From assembly GCA_023667285.1 (NCBI GenBank), contig JAMPAK010000001.1, positions 1,061,471 to 1,125,470 on the forward strand: 64,000 bases of DNA. Direction: 5' to 3'. Source of the DNA: Muribaculaceae bacterium (GTDB taxonomy: Bacteria > Bacteroidota > Bacteroidia > Bacteroidales > Muribaculaceae). Shown here piece by piece: positions 45,077-53,114 of the stretch (its first letter is position 1; the number at the start of each line of letters is the position of its first letter). Both the position numbers and the translations under genes were made by a program. The notes beneath the pieces are model-generated. The model did no database searches and was not told the DNA's origin. It was given only the letters and a program-made list of their open reading frames with translations.

Positions 45077-45658
45077 ATGCTCGAATATATCTCCATCATC
45101 ATCACGGCAATCTTTGTCAACAACATTGTCTTTGCCCAGTTCCTCGGCATCTGCCCCTTCATCGGAGTCTCGCGCAAACTCTCATCGGCCGTCGGCATGG
45201 GAGCCGCCGTCACCTTTGTGATGGTGCTCGCAACCACCGTGACATGGCTTCTTCAGGATCTCGTCCTTGTGCCTCTGAACCTCACGTTCATGCAGACGAT
45301 TGTCTTCATCCTCGTCATCGCCGCCCTGGTGCAGATGCTCGAGATCATCCTCAAGAAGATTGCCCCCGCGCTCTACAGCGCTCTGGGTGTGTTCCTTCCG
45401 CTCATCACCACCAACTGCGCCGTACTGGGTGTGGCCATCGAGGTGACCCGCAAGGGGTTCAATCTCGGTGAGTCTGTGGTCTATGCACTCGCCATAGCCA
45501 TCGGCTTCACCATGGCCATCTCAATCTTCGCAGGCATCCGTGAGCAACTCCAGCTCGCATCGATACCCAAGGCCATGAAGGGTGTGCCCATCGCCCTCAT
45601 CTGCGCAGGTCTCCTCGCCATGGCTTTCATGGGATTCTCCGGTATAAAAATAGGATAA
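45077..45658 (+). CDS. rnfA: Rnf electron transport complex subunit A
   Basis: The 193-residue protein has six helices and the RnfA/NqrE pattern (NNIVFAQFLGICPFIGVS near the start, with the conserved Cys; TTNCAVLGVA in the second half). It closes the cluster and a terminator follows 22 bases downstream. Confidence 0.93.
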   Translation: MLEYISIIITAIFVNNIVFAQFLGICPFIGVSRKLSSAVGMGAAVTFVMVLATTVTWLLQDLVLVPLNLTFMQTIVFILVIAALVQMLEIILKKIAPALYSALGVFLPLITTNCAVLGVAIEVTRKGFNLGESVVYALAIAIGFTMAISIFAGIREQLQLASIPKAMKGVPIALICAGLLAMAFMGFSGIKIG

Positions 45659-45680
45659 ACTTCACAAAATAATTCCCTTT

Positions 45681-45714
45681 AAAGTGCTTGCCTGAGAAGG
45701 TAGGCACTTTTTTT
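45681..45714 (+). terminator. Terminator of the rnf operon
   Basis: AAAGTGC (45681-45687) pairs with GCACTTT (45704-45710), extended by inner G-C pairs, and runs into TTTT. Confidence 0.75.
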
Positions 45715-45791
45715 ATGATTAATTCGTGACGATCAAAACCATATCGGGGCAATACATGTTATATAATCGAACGTCGAACTATTGTCAATTT

Positions 45792-46976
45792 ATGAAAGGG
45801 ATTGTAAGATTGTTAATGGTGTTAACAGCGATAATCCCCTTGAGCCTTAAGGCTCAGGGGATTGCTGACATTGCCCGTGTGTTGTCCGAGGCCGGATGTT
45901 ATGAAGCTGAGGCACGTCTGAGCGTGACCCTGCCTCAGACAGACACTGACGTCACCTACAGCCTGAAATTCAACTCCATGGCCACACCCTCTGACTCGCT
46001 CTCGCCGGCCACATATGCTGTGGAGTGGAGCCTCCCGACGCCATCGGGCGTGGCTGAGGGGTTCACCGCTTATTTTGACGGCAATCTTTACAGATTCCGC
46101 GACTCACGCCTCCAGGAATATCACATGGACTGGGACGCGATGCCCTTCCGCCGGTCGGCTCCCGGAGGTGGTGTGCAGCGCTCGGCTCAGTTCGTCAATC
46201 TGCTTCCACAGTTCATGGGTGAGGAGATTATGGAGAATCTCAGCGACAGCGCCTACAGTTTCACCCTCAACACGGAGCGCACGTTTGACGGCTCTCCGGC
46301 CACAGAGATTCGAGAAGTGATGACTATAGGGGGCGAGACGGTGAGGGAACGCACCTATATACTGGACCGCGCCACATCGCTCCCCATCCGCGTCGTCACC
46401 GAAAGCAGCCCCGGAGCCATATCGGAGCAGACCATCATAGTGGACTATACCACTGCCCCGACACCACAATGCTCTCCTCTGAGCGAGGAGGTCCTCATGG
46501 AGCGCTACCCGGAGGTGTTTGAGAAATATCGCGTCAGCAACTTCCGCATCGAGAATCTGCGCGACACGCCCCTCCCGGCATTCGCCCTCCCCACCCTCAC
46601 CGGTGAGCGCCACATACACCATCGCGGCGACCCGTTCAGACAGTCGACCGTCATAGCCATCATTGACCCGACATCAGGCTCGTTCAACGCTGATATGGTC
46701 AAGGCATTGCGCACAGCGGCCGACAATGCCTCGGCGCCCTCAGACCTCATACTGGCCTTCGCCACGACAAACGCTGACATGGCCGAGCAGACAGCCGGGA
46801 CGCCTCGCTCCGGAGAAACCATGCTGCTCAATGCGCGCTCGCTGGCTCGCGACTGTGGGGCCACAGATCTTCCGGTGGTCATAGTGACCGACGCCACGGG
46901 GACGGTGCGAAATGTTGTGCTGGGCTACAACAATAACCTCTCTGAAATTGTTTTACAATCGCTTGAGCTTCTATAA
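45792..46976 (+). CDS. Secreted thioredoxin-fold protein without active-site cysteines
   Basis: The protein of 394 residues from ATG 45792 has a signal peptide (MKGIVRLLMVLTAIIPLSLKAQ). Residues 30-235 form a beta-rich domain resembling LolA/DUF-type outer-membrane-lipid handling domains (FDGNLYRFRDSRLQEYHMDW). Residues 265-394 look like a redoxin/TlpA domain (PLPAFALPTLTGER, STVIAIIDPTSGSFN, DLPVVIVTDATG), but the CXXC is missing, replaced by PTSGSF. It may have a structural role. An in-frame ATG at 45726 lies within the rnf terminator area and is unlikely. Weakly supported function. Confidence 0.65.
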   Translation: MKGIVRLLMVLTAIIPLSLKAQGIADIARVLSEAGCYEAEARLSVTLPQTDTDVTYSLKFNSMATPSDSLSPATYAVEWSLPTPSGVAEGFTAYFDGNLYRFRDSRLQEYHMDWDAMPFRRSAPGGGVQRSAQFVNLLPQFMGEEIMENLSDSAYSFTLNTERTFDGSPATEIREVMTIGGETVRERTYILDRATSLPIRVVTESSPGAISEQTIIVDYTTAPTPQCSPLSEEVLMERYPEVFEKYRVSNFRIENLRDTPLPAFALPTLTGERHIHHRGDPFRQSTVIAIIDPTSGSFNADMVKALRTAADNASAPSDLILAFATTNADMAEQTAGTPRSGETMLLNARSLARDCGATDLPVVIVTDATGTVRNVVLGYNNNLSEIVLQSLELL

Positions 46977-47019
46977 ATAATCCAACCACATCCACCAACC
47001 AAACATTTAAACCCTATAT

Positions 47020-47529
47020 ATGGAAACCGTATTCTTCAAAGGCACAGCATGCCACACCTGCGGGACCGTTCCCGGCATCGGGGAGACCGCACCCTGCTTC
47101 CATCTCGCAGGCCCTGACCTTTCGCAAATCATCTGTTCAGACTTCGCAGGCAAGCGCGTTGTCCTCAACGTGTTCCCCAGCCTTGACACCGAGGTGTGCG
47201 CCCGTTCAGTGCGCCGCTTCAACGAGGAGGCCGCCAGCCTTGATGATGTCACAGTCATCTGTGTGTCCATGGACCTTCCGTTTGCCATGGGACGTTTCTG
47301 TACCATCGAGGGTATCAAGAATGTCCTCTTCGGGTCGGCCTTCCGTTCTCCGCTCTTCGGGCAGAAATATGGCCTGCAGTTGGTCGATGGTCCTCTCGCA
47401 GGGCTCCTGACACGCGCCGTCCTCGTTCTCGATGAGAACCGCCGCGTCATCTTCCGCGACCTCGTGAGCGAGATCACCAATGAGCCTGACTATGACGCCG
47501 CACTCAAAGTGCTCCGCAAGGAAGTGTAA
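47020..47529 (+). CDS. tpx: Thiol peroxidase (Tpx) with extra N-terminal CXXC
   Basis: The 169-residue protein is an atypical 2-Cys peroxiredoxin: peroxidatic Cys60 in FPSLDTEVC and resolving Cys94 in MDLPFAMGRFC, 34 residues apart as in E. coli Tpx. It reduces peroxides with thioredoxin as electron donor. Unusually, the first strand-turn region contains Cys11-His-Thr-Cys14 and a further Cys26, where typical Tpx has no cysteines. It has no signal peptide. It is 43 bases after the thioredoxin-fold gene and may be independent. Confidence 0.92.
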   Translation: METVFFKGTACHTCGTVPGIGETAPCFHLAGPDLSQIICSDFAGKRVVLNVFPSLDTEVCARSVRRFNEEAASLDDVTVICVSMDLPFAMGRFCTIEGIKNVLFGSAFRSPLFGQKYGLQLVDGPLAGLLTRAVLVLDENRRVIFRDLVSEITNEPDYDAALKVLRKEV

Positions 47530-47539
47530 TTCTTATTAT

Positions 47540-47628
47540 CGCTAAATATAGCGACAAATTATGACATATCGCCCCTGCAAGTGACGCCAGAGAATTCAAC
47601 GTCCACATGCAGGGGTGAGATATGTGTC
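47540..47628. other. Two hairpins in the gap after tpx
   Basis: A small hairpin (CGCTA 47540-47544 / TAGCG 47549-47553) is followed by a long imperfect one: ACATATC..CCCCTGCA (47564-47579) pairs with TGCAGGGG..GATATGT (47608-47625), and inside it GACG/CGTC can pair. No T-run follows. It may be a terminator variant, an RNA element or a small palindromic repeat. Confidence 0.5.
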
Positions 47629-47737
47629 TGCGAAGGGAGATAGCCTTTACATAGCATCAACCATCATGAAATCACAAAATTTAATAGACATGCTATTTTT
47701 TCGCTTGAAAATGTAGTGTTTCTATTTCTTTATTTTG

Positions 47738-47745
47738 TAACTTTG
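47738..47745 (+). promoter_or_regulatory. -7 box of the AT-rich lipoprotein gene
   Basis: TAACTTTG, 19 bases before the ATG at 47765. The -33 element is weak. Confidence 0.5.
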
Positions 47746-47764
47746 CGAATAAACCAAAAGAAAT

Positions 47765-48496
47765 ATGAAACAAAAATTAATATTCATATCTGGATTCACT
47801 CTTATCCTCTTTGGACTCCTAGTGTCATGTTATTCCGAACCTGATTGTCTCAATAAGCATACCCAAGACATAATTTCCGCACGCCAAATAGGAAAATATC
47901 ACAATCAATTAATCAATCAGACGATATCATCCTTAAATCTTAGAGAATCTAGGACGGGGAACAAAACAATAAAATCAATAAAGACTGAAATTTTTCAAGA
48001 AATAGTCACAACATGTCAAAACAAATACGGTCTAAGTGACACAGACCTAAATAATTTGGGAAGAATCGCCTATACAAATATCGATTCCATAAGATCTAAT
48101 TGCACAGAATTCGAAACGAATATAGTAGAAATGTGCAACAAGCATATATTGGACAATGTACCATTCGACGATATATATGATTATATTGAGGAGACAGAGT
48201 TAATTGAAAGCCAAAAGGAGGCTCTTACTGCATTTGTGTCTACCCTTGAATCATCTACAGAATATTGGGCAACCAGCAGAGACGATTTTTTTAGATATAT
48301 ATCAGGGAATTTAGATGAGAATTTATTGGCAGAATCATTAGATATACAGTATCGAAACATTCGATGGGGAGATGTCGCATTCTCTGATGCATACTACGCT
48401 TGGTATGGTTTTGTCTCTTCTGGATGTAACGTTTATGTATGTGTAGGAGCATCTGCAGTCGGATCTGCTTTTGCCGTACTCAATTGCTTCCAATAA
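47765..48496 (+). CDS. Unknown lipoprotein with hydrophobic, Gly/Ala/Cys-rich C-terminus
   Basis: The 243-residue protein has a lipoprotein signal (FGLLVSC; lipid Cys at about 22) and a polar helical body (about 30-200, rich in Asn, Ile, Glu). The last 35 residues are hydrophobic and small-residue-rich (FVSSGCNVYVCVGASAVGSA), resembling a glycine-zipper or bacteriocin-like membrane segment. Such C-termini occur on poorly known Bacteroidales lipoproteins. The gene is strongly AT-rich compared with its surroundings, which suggests acquisition by transfer. The next gene starts three bases after the stop, so the two form a unit. No function is assigned. Confidence 0.7.
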   Translation: MKQKLIFISGFTLILFGLLVSCYSEPDCLNKHTQDIISARQIGKYHNQLINQTISSLNLRESRTGNKTIKSIKTEIFQEIVTTCQNKYGLSDTDLNNLGRIAYTNIDSIRSNCTEFETNIVEMCNKHILDNVPFDDIYDYIEETELIESQKEALTAFVSTLESSTEYWATSRDDFFRYISGNLDENLLAESLDIQYRNIRWGDVAFSDAYYAWYGFVSSGCNVYVCVGASAVGSAFAVLNCFQ

Positions 48497-48499
48497 ATC

Positions 48500-48949
48500 A
48501 TGTCAGTAAAACCACTCTTCTGTCCTGACTCATTGAGGTTTGGACTAATAACCGCCATAATCTTCCTTCTCACAATAATAATTTTATTCTCAGCATCCAC
48601 AAATTTTTTAGAACTGACTTCGGAATGGCAGTTTAAAGTATTTTTGGGAGTATGGACCCTAATGGCAGGATGGTCGGCATATGGGCTCCGCCGACAATAT
48701 CTGTCAACAATCGATATGGTAAAATGTCAATATCCAAACTCCAGCGCTAAAAAGGCAAACACCTTAGGTAAATTATTCTATCGTCAAAAATATTTCAAGG
48801 GGTTCGCCCTTACTCTTGCGCTTTTCCCATTGTCATGGATTGTACTCAATCTCTCTTTGCCCAAAACGGCTATTGGGATTACATTATGTATAGCATGCTT
48901 ATCGGCCGCTATATTGATATATCTATCTATACCGACCAGACATAGATGA
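48500..48949 (+). CDS. Unknown small membrane protein paired with the lipoprotein
   Basis: The 149-residue protein has about four membrane helices (around 14-32, 45-62, 100-118, 122-142) and short polar loops. It has no recognisable family. It follows the lipoprotein gene by three bases, shares its AT-rich composition and ends at the border of a GC-rich non-coding cassette. A lipoprotein with a hydrophobic tail next to a small multi-helix protein could be an effector/immunity or assembly pair; this is speculation from context. Confidence 0.6.
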   Translation: MSVKPLFCPDSLRFGLITAIIFLLTIIILFSASTNFLELTSEWQFKVFLGVWTLMAGWSAYGLRRQYLSTIDMVKCQYPNSSAKKANTLGKLFYRQKYFKGFALTLALFPLSWIVLNLSLPKTAIGITLCIACLSAAILIYLSIPTRHR

Positions 48950-48954
48950 AATTG

Positions 48955-49260
48955 AGCCGTGAAGGGTTCCCCGGGCATTCTCGGCTCCTTCTGCGGAGGG
49001 ACTCGCATAACCGGGGATACGAGTAAAACGACAACCTACGGGCGCCTTCTCGGCCACACTGAGGTGTTTCAGGATTATAATATAGGCGGTCTAACGGGCA
49101 CCATTTGTGTTTGTACATTCGTCACCCTGGGCATACTGGCCATGGAGGTGGCCCTCGTCACCGGACATGTCCGGGATGGACGGCAAAAATTTGAGAAGGC
49201 ACCCGTAGGGCCACCGTTATACGGATTGAATAAACCATTTCACATCCGGAATATATAGGG
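48955..49260. repeat. GC-rich non-coding cassette with long inverted repeats
   Basis: About 300 GC-rich bases sit abruptly between AT-rich sequences. A 17-base inverted repeat is present: CCTACGGGCGCCTTCTC (49035-49051) and GAGAAGGCACCCGTAGG (49193-49209), one mismatch. Further pairings are CCCCGG/CCGGGG (48969-48974 / 49011-49016), CTCC/GGAG (48985-48988 / 48995-48998), ACTCG/CGAGT (49001-49005 / 49020-49024) and the perfect palindrome CCGGACATGTCCGG (49161-49174). Short reading frames exist on both strands but resemble no protein family. I see no transposase or target-site duplication. It looks like a MITE-like or structured intergenic repeat. Confidence 0.55.
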
Positions 49261-49420
49261 ACGATGCAAAATTGGACGCATGGGGGGGGTGGGAACCCAT
49301 TTTTTGTTTCTATTTTGGAGACAGATTGATGTCTTTTAGGAGACATGGGATTATGATTTGTTTACATGATTTCAAGTAATTTTGCACAAGTTTAATCATA
49401 ATCAAAACCAACAAGAATCA
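49261..49420. other. Intergenic region before the DUF4595 lipoprotein
   Basis: This AT-rich stretch contains a G-run (49281-49289), the near-repeat TTTGGAGACAG / TTAGGAGACAT (49315-49325 and 49336-49346), and a TAATTTTG -7 box (49377-49384) with a TTTG at 49357-49360 that is somewhat too close. Nothing else is recognised. Confidence 0.4.
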
Positions 49421-50377
49421 ATGGAAAAGTTTCTCAGATCTCTTCTCCTTGCCCTCTTTGTCCTCCCCCTGGCTGTCTGCATGACATCTTGTGGCGACGA
49501 TGACAAAGATGATGAGCCGAACAACCCCGACACACCCGAAAACGGAAGCACTACCGTCAATAGGCCTCAATTGCTCAGAGTCTCTGGCAGTGAGGATCTC
49601 TCGTTTTCCTACAATTCCAACGGGCAGTTAATCAGAATTGTTGAAGATGGATATGAGGAATACCCAACCATTATCAACTATAACCCTATCTCATTGATAA
49701 ACGATAACTCACCCATCAATGTCACTACAAACAGTCAAGGCTATATTGCCACCTCCTTTGACACTAATGATAGTGACTTTGAGACATACACCTATGACTC
49801 AAGGGGTCAACTAATCCAATTTGAAGAGACGTGGGCACAGTATCCTAATGATTACTTGAGGAAGAAATACTCCTGGGAGAATGGTGTCATCACAAAAGTA
49901 GACATTGAAGAGTATGAAGAACATGATACCTACACTTATCTTGATAGAGAGACAATCGATATCACCTACTCTGAATCAAACCCCAACCAAAATCTCACCT
50001 ATGCACTTGATGAAATTTTAGGCATTGAACCTGGAGCTTTTTCAATTGATTTTATAGCTCTGACCGGACTGTTTGGACAAATCCCTTCAAAACTTCCTTC
50101 AAATATAGTTTCCTCCTATATTGAAGAAGACGGCGATTGGCATCAATACAATTACGACATCATCTATCGCATGGATAATGACGGGAATCCCCTCCGAGAG
50201 GAAATCGTTGAGAATTACTATAGTTCAACCGGTGATAAACATACAGACAACCACTATTACAATTACACCTACAACACCACATCTCGTTCGTATGATGCAG
50301 AGGAGCAGACGGAATCGAAACCACTTTCGCTCCGCCATCGCCGCCACGAATCAAAGCATCACAGCAAGAAGCATTAA
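49421..50377 (+). CDS. DUF4595-like lipoprotein with basic C-terminal tail
   Basis: The protein of 318 residues has a lipoprotein signal (LPLAVCMTSC, lipid Cys near residue 24) followed by an acidic linker (GDDDKDDEPNNPDTPENG). The body is made of repeated YD/RHS-like beta hairpins (FSYNSNGQLIRI, YTYDSRGQLIQFE, IIYRMDNDGNPLREE), matching the DUF4595 group of Bacteroidales surface lipoproteins. The last 20 residues are very basic and rich in His (LRHRRHESKHHSKKH), which is unusual. The ATG at 49421 gives a clean signal; an earlier ATG at 49382 overlaps the -7 box. Confidence 0.72.
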   Translation: MEKFLRSLLLALFVLPLAVCMTSCGDDDKDDEPNNPDTPENGSTTVNRPQLLRVSGSEDLSFSYNSNGQLIRIVEDGYEEYPTIINYNPISLINDNSPINVTTNSQGYIATSFDTNDSDFETYTYDSRGQLIQFEETWAQYPNDYLRKKYSWENGVITKVDIEEYEEHDTYTYLDRETIDITYSESNPNQNLTYALDEILGIEPGAFSIDFIALTGLFGQIPSKLPSNIVSSYIEEDGDWHQYNYDIIYRMDNDGNPLREEIVENYYSSTGDKHTDNHYYNYTYNTTSRSYDAEEQTESKPLSLRHRRHESKHHSKKH

Positions 50378-50403
50378 TCAGTTAATCTGAAGCAGAATGT
50401 AGC

Positions 50404-50440
50404 ATGACCCGGTGTTCCGCAAGACACCGGGTCATTGTAT
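50404..50440 (+). terminator. Terminator after the DUF4595 lipoprotein gene
   Basis: ATGACCCGGTGT (50404-50415) is perfectly complementary to ACACCGGGTCAT (50424-50435), followed by TGTAT. Confidence 0.75.
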
Positions 50441-50481
50441 TGTCCGTGTGATTCCCATTGCAATATAGGGGTCTGCGGTAT

Positions 50482-50516
50482 CGTAATTTCGGCGACCTCC
50501 GCATAGTTCGCTATGC
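50482..50516. repeat. Intergenic motif with UUCG-loop hairpin, related to 143-172
   Basis: CGTAATTTCGGCG (50482-50494) is followed by GCATAG-TTCG-CTATGC (50501-50516), a 6-bp hairpin with a TTCG loop. The segment at 145-172 has the same motif plus a different hairpin. No coding potential is seen in this gap (50441-50668). Confidence 0.4.
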
Positions 50517-50604
50517 TCCTGCAAGATAAGAACGAAAATCTCCCGAAAATCCGGCCTAAAATTTTACCTACTCATTTTTTTACGATTACTAATTTCGTGT
50601 GGGT

Positions 50605-50635
50605 CTGTTTTTTCAAAAAGATTTTTGTAATTTTG
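50605..50635 (+). promoter_or_regulatory. Promoter of the malic enzyme gene
   Basis: CTG (50605-50607, near-match to TTTG) and TAATTTTG (50628-50635) are 20 bases apart; the ATG at 50669 follows after 33 bases. Confidence 0.6.
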
Positions 50636-50668
50636 CATACCATGAAAAAATTCTAAACGTCAAGATAA

Positions 50669-52942
50669 ATGGCAAAAGTAACCAAAGAGATGGCGCTGGA
50701 CTACCACAGGTATCCGCGCCCCGGCAAAATAGAAGTAATCCCCACGAAGCCTTATGCCTCGCAGGCTGACCTGGCTCTGGCTTATTCGCCCGGTGTGGCT
50801 TATCCGTGCCTGGAGATCAAGGATGACCCGACAAAGGCCTATGACTACACTGACCGCGGCAATCTGGTTGCTGTGATCTCAAACGGAACGGCCGTGCTAG
50901 GCCTGGGCAATATCGGCGCCATAGCCGGCAAGCCCGTAATGGAGGGCAAGGCTCTGCTTTTCAAGATATTCGCTGGCCTCGATTGCTATGATATCGAGGT
51001 GGATGAGAAGGATCCTGAGAAATTCATCCAGATTGTGAAGGCTCTGGGACCGACATTTGGCGGCATCAACCTTGAGGACATCAAGGCTCCCGAGTGTTTT
51101 GAGATTGAGACACGCCTGAAGGCTGAGATGGATATCCCCGTGATGCACGACGACCAGCACGGCACGGCCATCATCTCGTCGGCCGGCCTGCTCAACGCCC
51201 TTGAGATCCAGGGGAAGAAGATTGAGGATATCCGCCTTGTGGTCAATGGGGCCGGCGCGGCTGCAGTGAGCTGCACCAAACTCTATATGGCTCTGGGTGT
51301 GAAGAAAGAGAATGTGGTGATGGTCGACTCGAAGGGTGTCATCACAGACCGCCGCACAGACCTCAATCCGCAGAAGCAGTTCTTTGCCACCTCGCGTCCC
51401 ATCACCACCCTGGCTGAGGCTATGGTGGATGCCGATGTCTTCCTGGGGCTCTCTGTCAAGGATGTAGTGACCCCGGAGATGATCAAGTCGATGGCTCCCA
51501 GGCCCATTGTATTTGCCCTGGCCAATCCTGACCCTGAGATCAACTACGACCTGGCCACCTCGACCCGTCCGGACCTCATCATGGCCACAGGACGCTCAGA
51601 CTATCCCAACCAGATCAACAATGTGCTGGGATTCCCCTACATCTTCCGCGGCGCGCTCGACTGCGGCGCCTCGGAGATCAACGAGACCATGAAGATCTAT
51701 GCTGTCAAGGCCATCGCTGAGATAGCACGCAAGCCGGTGCCCCCGGTTGTGAATGCCGCCTACGGCAAGTCAAACCTGAAGTTTGGCCGCGAATATATAG
51801 TCCCTACCCCCTTCGACCCGCGTCTGCTCACGGCAGTGTCGCCCGCAGTGGCCCGCGGCGCCATGGACAGCGGTGTGGCCCGCAGACCCATCGAGGACTG
51901 GGACGCATATGACGAGAAACTGCTGCGCCTCAAGGGGAACGACCGTAAGTTCACACGCCGCATCCACGAGGCTGCGCGCTCCAACCCGAAGCGCGTCGTC
52001 TTTGCGGATGCCAACACCGACAATATGCTCCGCGCTGCGGCCATCGCTGCGTCAGACGGCCTGTGTGTGCCCATCCTGCTCGGCAACGAGGAGATGATAG
52101 GTAAGCGCGCAGCACGCCTGGGCATCGACATCTCAGGCATCGAGATTGTCAACCTGCGCCACGACCGCGAGGCTCCGCGCCGCGAGAAATATGCCCGCAT
52201 GCTGGCTGAGAAGCACCGCCGCCAGGGCGAAAACTTCGAGAATGCCCTCGAGAAGATGTTTGACCGCCCCTATTTCGGCATGATGATGGTGGAGAACGGG
52301 GATGCCGATGCCTATATCGCCGGCATACGCTCTGCCAACAACAAGGCTGCGGAGATAGCCCGCGAGGTGGTGGGCCTGCGCGACGGCTACAATCACTTCG
52401 CCACACTCCATGTGCTTGAGACCACCAAGGGCACATACTTCCTGGCCGACACGATGATCAACGGCACGACCGATGAGGAGACCCTCTATGACATCACACG
52501 CCTCACCGCCGACACTGTGAAGTTCTATGCCCATGAGCCGGTGATGGCCCTTGTGTCCTACTCAAACTTCGGCTCGAACAACGAATCAGAGTGCTCGAAG
52601 GTGCACAGCGTGGTCGACCGCATGCACGAGCTCGCGCCTGACCTTGCCATTGACGGTGAGATGCAGATCAACTATGCTTTCAACACCCCGGTGCGCGACA
52701 AGGTGTTCCCCTTCAACCGCCTCAAGGGCCGCGACGTCAACACGCTGGTGTTCCCCAATCTCTCGGCTGCAAACGCTGCCTACCGCATCATGCTTGAGAT
52801 GGGTGTGGGCGAGAGCATAGGCCCGATCCAGATGGGTCTGAAGAAGCCCATCCACTTCATCAACGTGGATGCCGATGTGCGCGACATCATCAATCTCATC
52901 TCAGTGGCTGTCCTGGACGCAGCCGTCAAGGACAACGAGTGA
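50669..52942 (+). CDS. maeB: NADP-dependent malic enzyme with phosphotransacetylase-like domain
   Basis: The 757-residue protein has the MaeB layout. The malic domain and NAD(P)-binding domain occupy about 1-420 ([20 protein letters not shown] with metal ligands, [12 protein letters not shown]), and a phosphotransacetylase-like domain covers about 430-757 ([13 protein letters not shown] near the end), which is regulatory in E. coli MaeB. It decarboxylates malate to pyruvate and makes NADPH. It has its own promoter and a strong terminator. Confidence 0.94.
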   Translation: MAKVTKEMALDYHRYPRPGKIEVIPTKPYASQADLALAYSPGVAYPCLEIKDDPTKAYDYTDRGNLVAVISNGTAVLGLGNIGAIAGKPVMEGKALLFKIFAGLDCYDIEVDEKDPEKFIQIVKALGPTFGGINLEDIKAPECFEIETRLKAEMDIPVMHDDQHGTAIISSAGLLNALEIQGKKIEDIRLVVNGAGAAAVSCTKLYMALGVKKENVVMVDSKGVITDRRTDLNPQKQFFATSRPITTLAEAMVDADVFLGLSVKDVVTPEMIKSMAPRPIVFALANPDPEINYDLATSTRPDLIMATGRSDYPNQINNVLGFPYIFRGALDCGASEINETMKIYAVKAIAEIARKPVPPVVNAAYGKSNLKFGREYIVPTPFDPRLLTAVSPAVARGAMDSGVARRPIEDWDAYDEKLLRLKGNDRKFTRRIHEAARSNPKRVVFADANTDNMLRAAAIAASDGLCVPILLGNEEMIGKRAARLGIDISGIEIVNLRHDREAPRREKYARMLAEKHRRQGENFENALEKMFDRPYFGMMMVENGDADAYIAGIRSANNKAAEIAREVVGLRDGYNHFATLHVLETTKGTYFLADTMINGTTDEETLYDITRLTADTVKFYAHEPVMALVSYSNFGSNNESECSKVHSVVDRMHELAPDLAIDGEMQINYAFNTPVRDKVFPFNRLKGRDVNTLVFPNLSAANAAYRIMLEMGVGESIGPIQMGLKKPIHFINVDADVRDIINLISVAVLDAAVKDNE

Positions 52943-52987
52943 GGCTGGCCACACATATAGCGGTAAAAAAACAGATATGACTTTTTG

Positions 52988-53018
52988 CCCCGCCGGGATG
53001 ACCGGCGGGGATTTTTTT
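52988..53018 (+). terminator. Terminator of maeB
   Basis: CCCCGCCGG (52988-52996) and CCGGCGGGG (53002-53010) form a perfect 9-bp stem with loop GATGA, followed by seven T. Confidence 0.85.
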
Positions 53019-53064
53019 GACTTTTTTTCACGCCCTGTATTCCCCTACAGCCCAATTTTTTCAT

Positions 53065-53072
53065 TAACTTTG
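53065..53072 (+). promoter_or_regulatory. -7 box of the DUF5106-mnmA-rsmE operon
   Basis: TAACTTTG, 42 bases before the ATG at 53115. The -33 element is not evident. Confidence 0.5.
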
Positions 53073-53114
53073 TAAATCTCACACGACAGAATGTTTAACA
53101 GTCCTATCAAAAGC

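Noticed and set aside
48927..49258. Short frames on both strands in the GC-rich cassette
   Set aside because: They coincide with inverted repeats and palindromes, have no promoter or family, and are better explained as a non-coding repeat.
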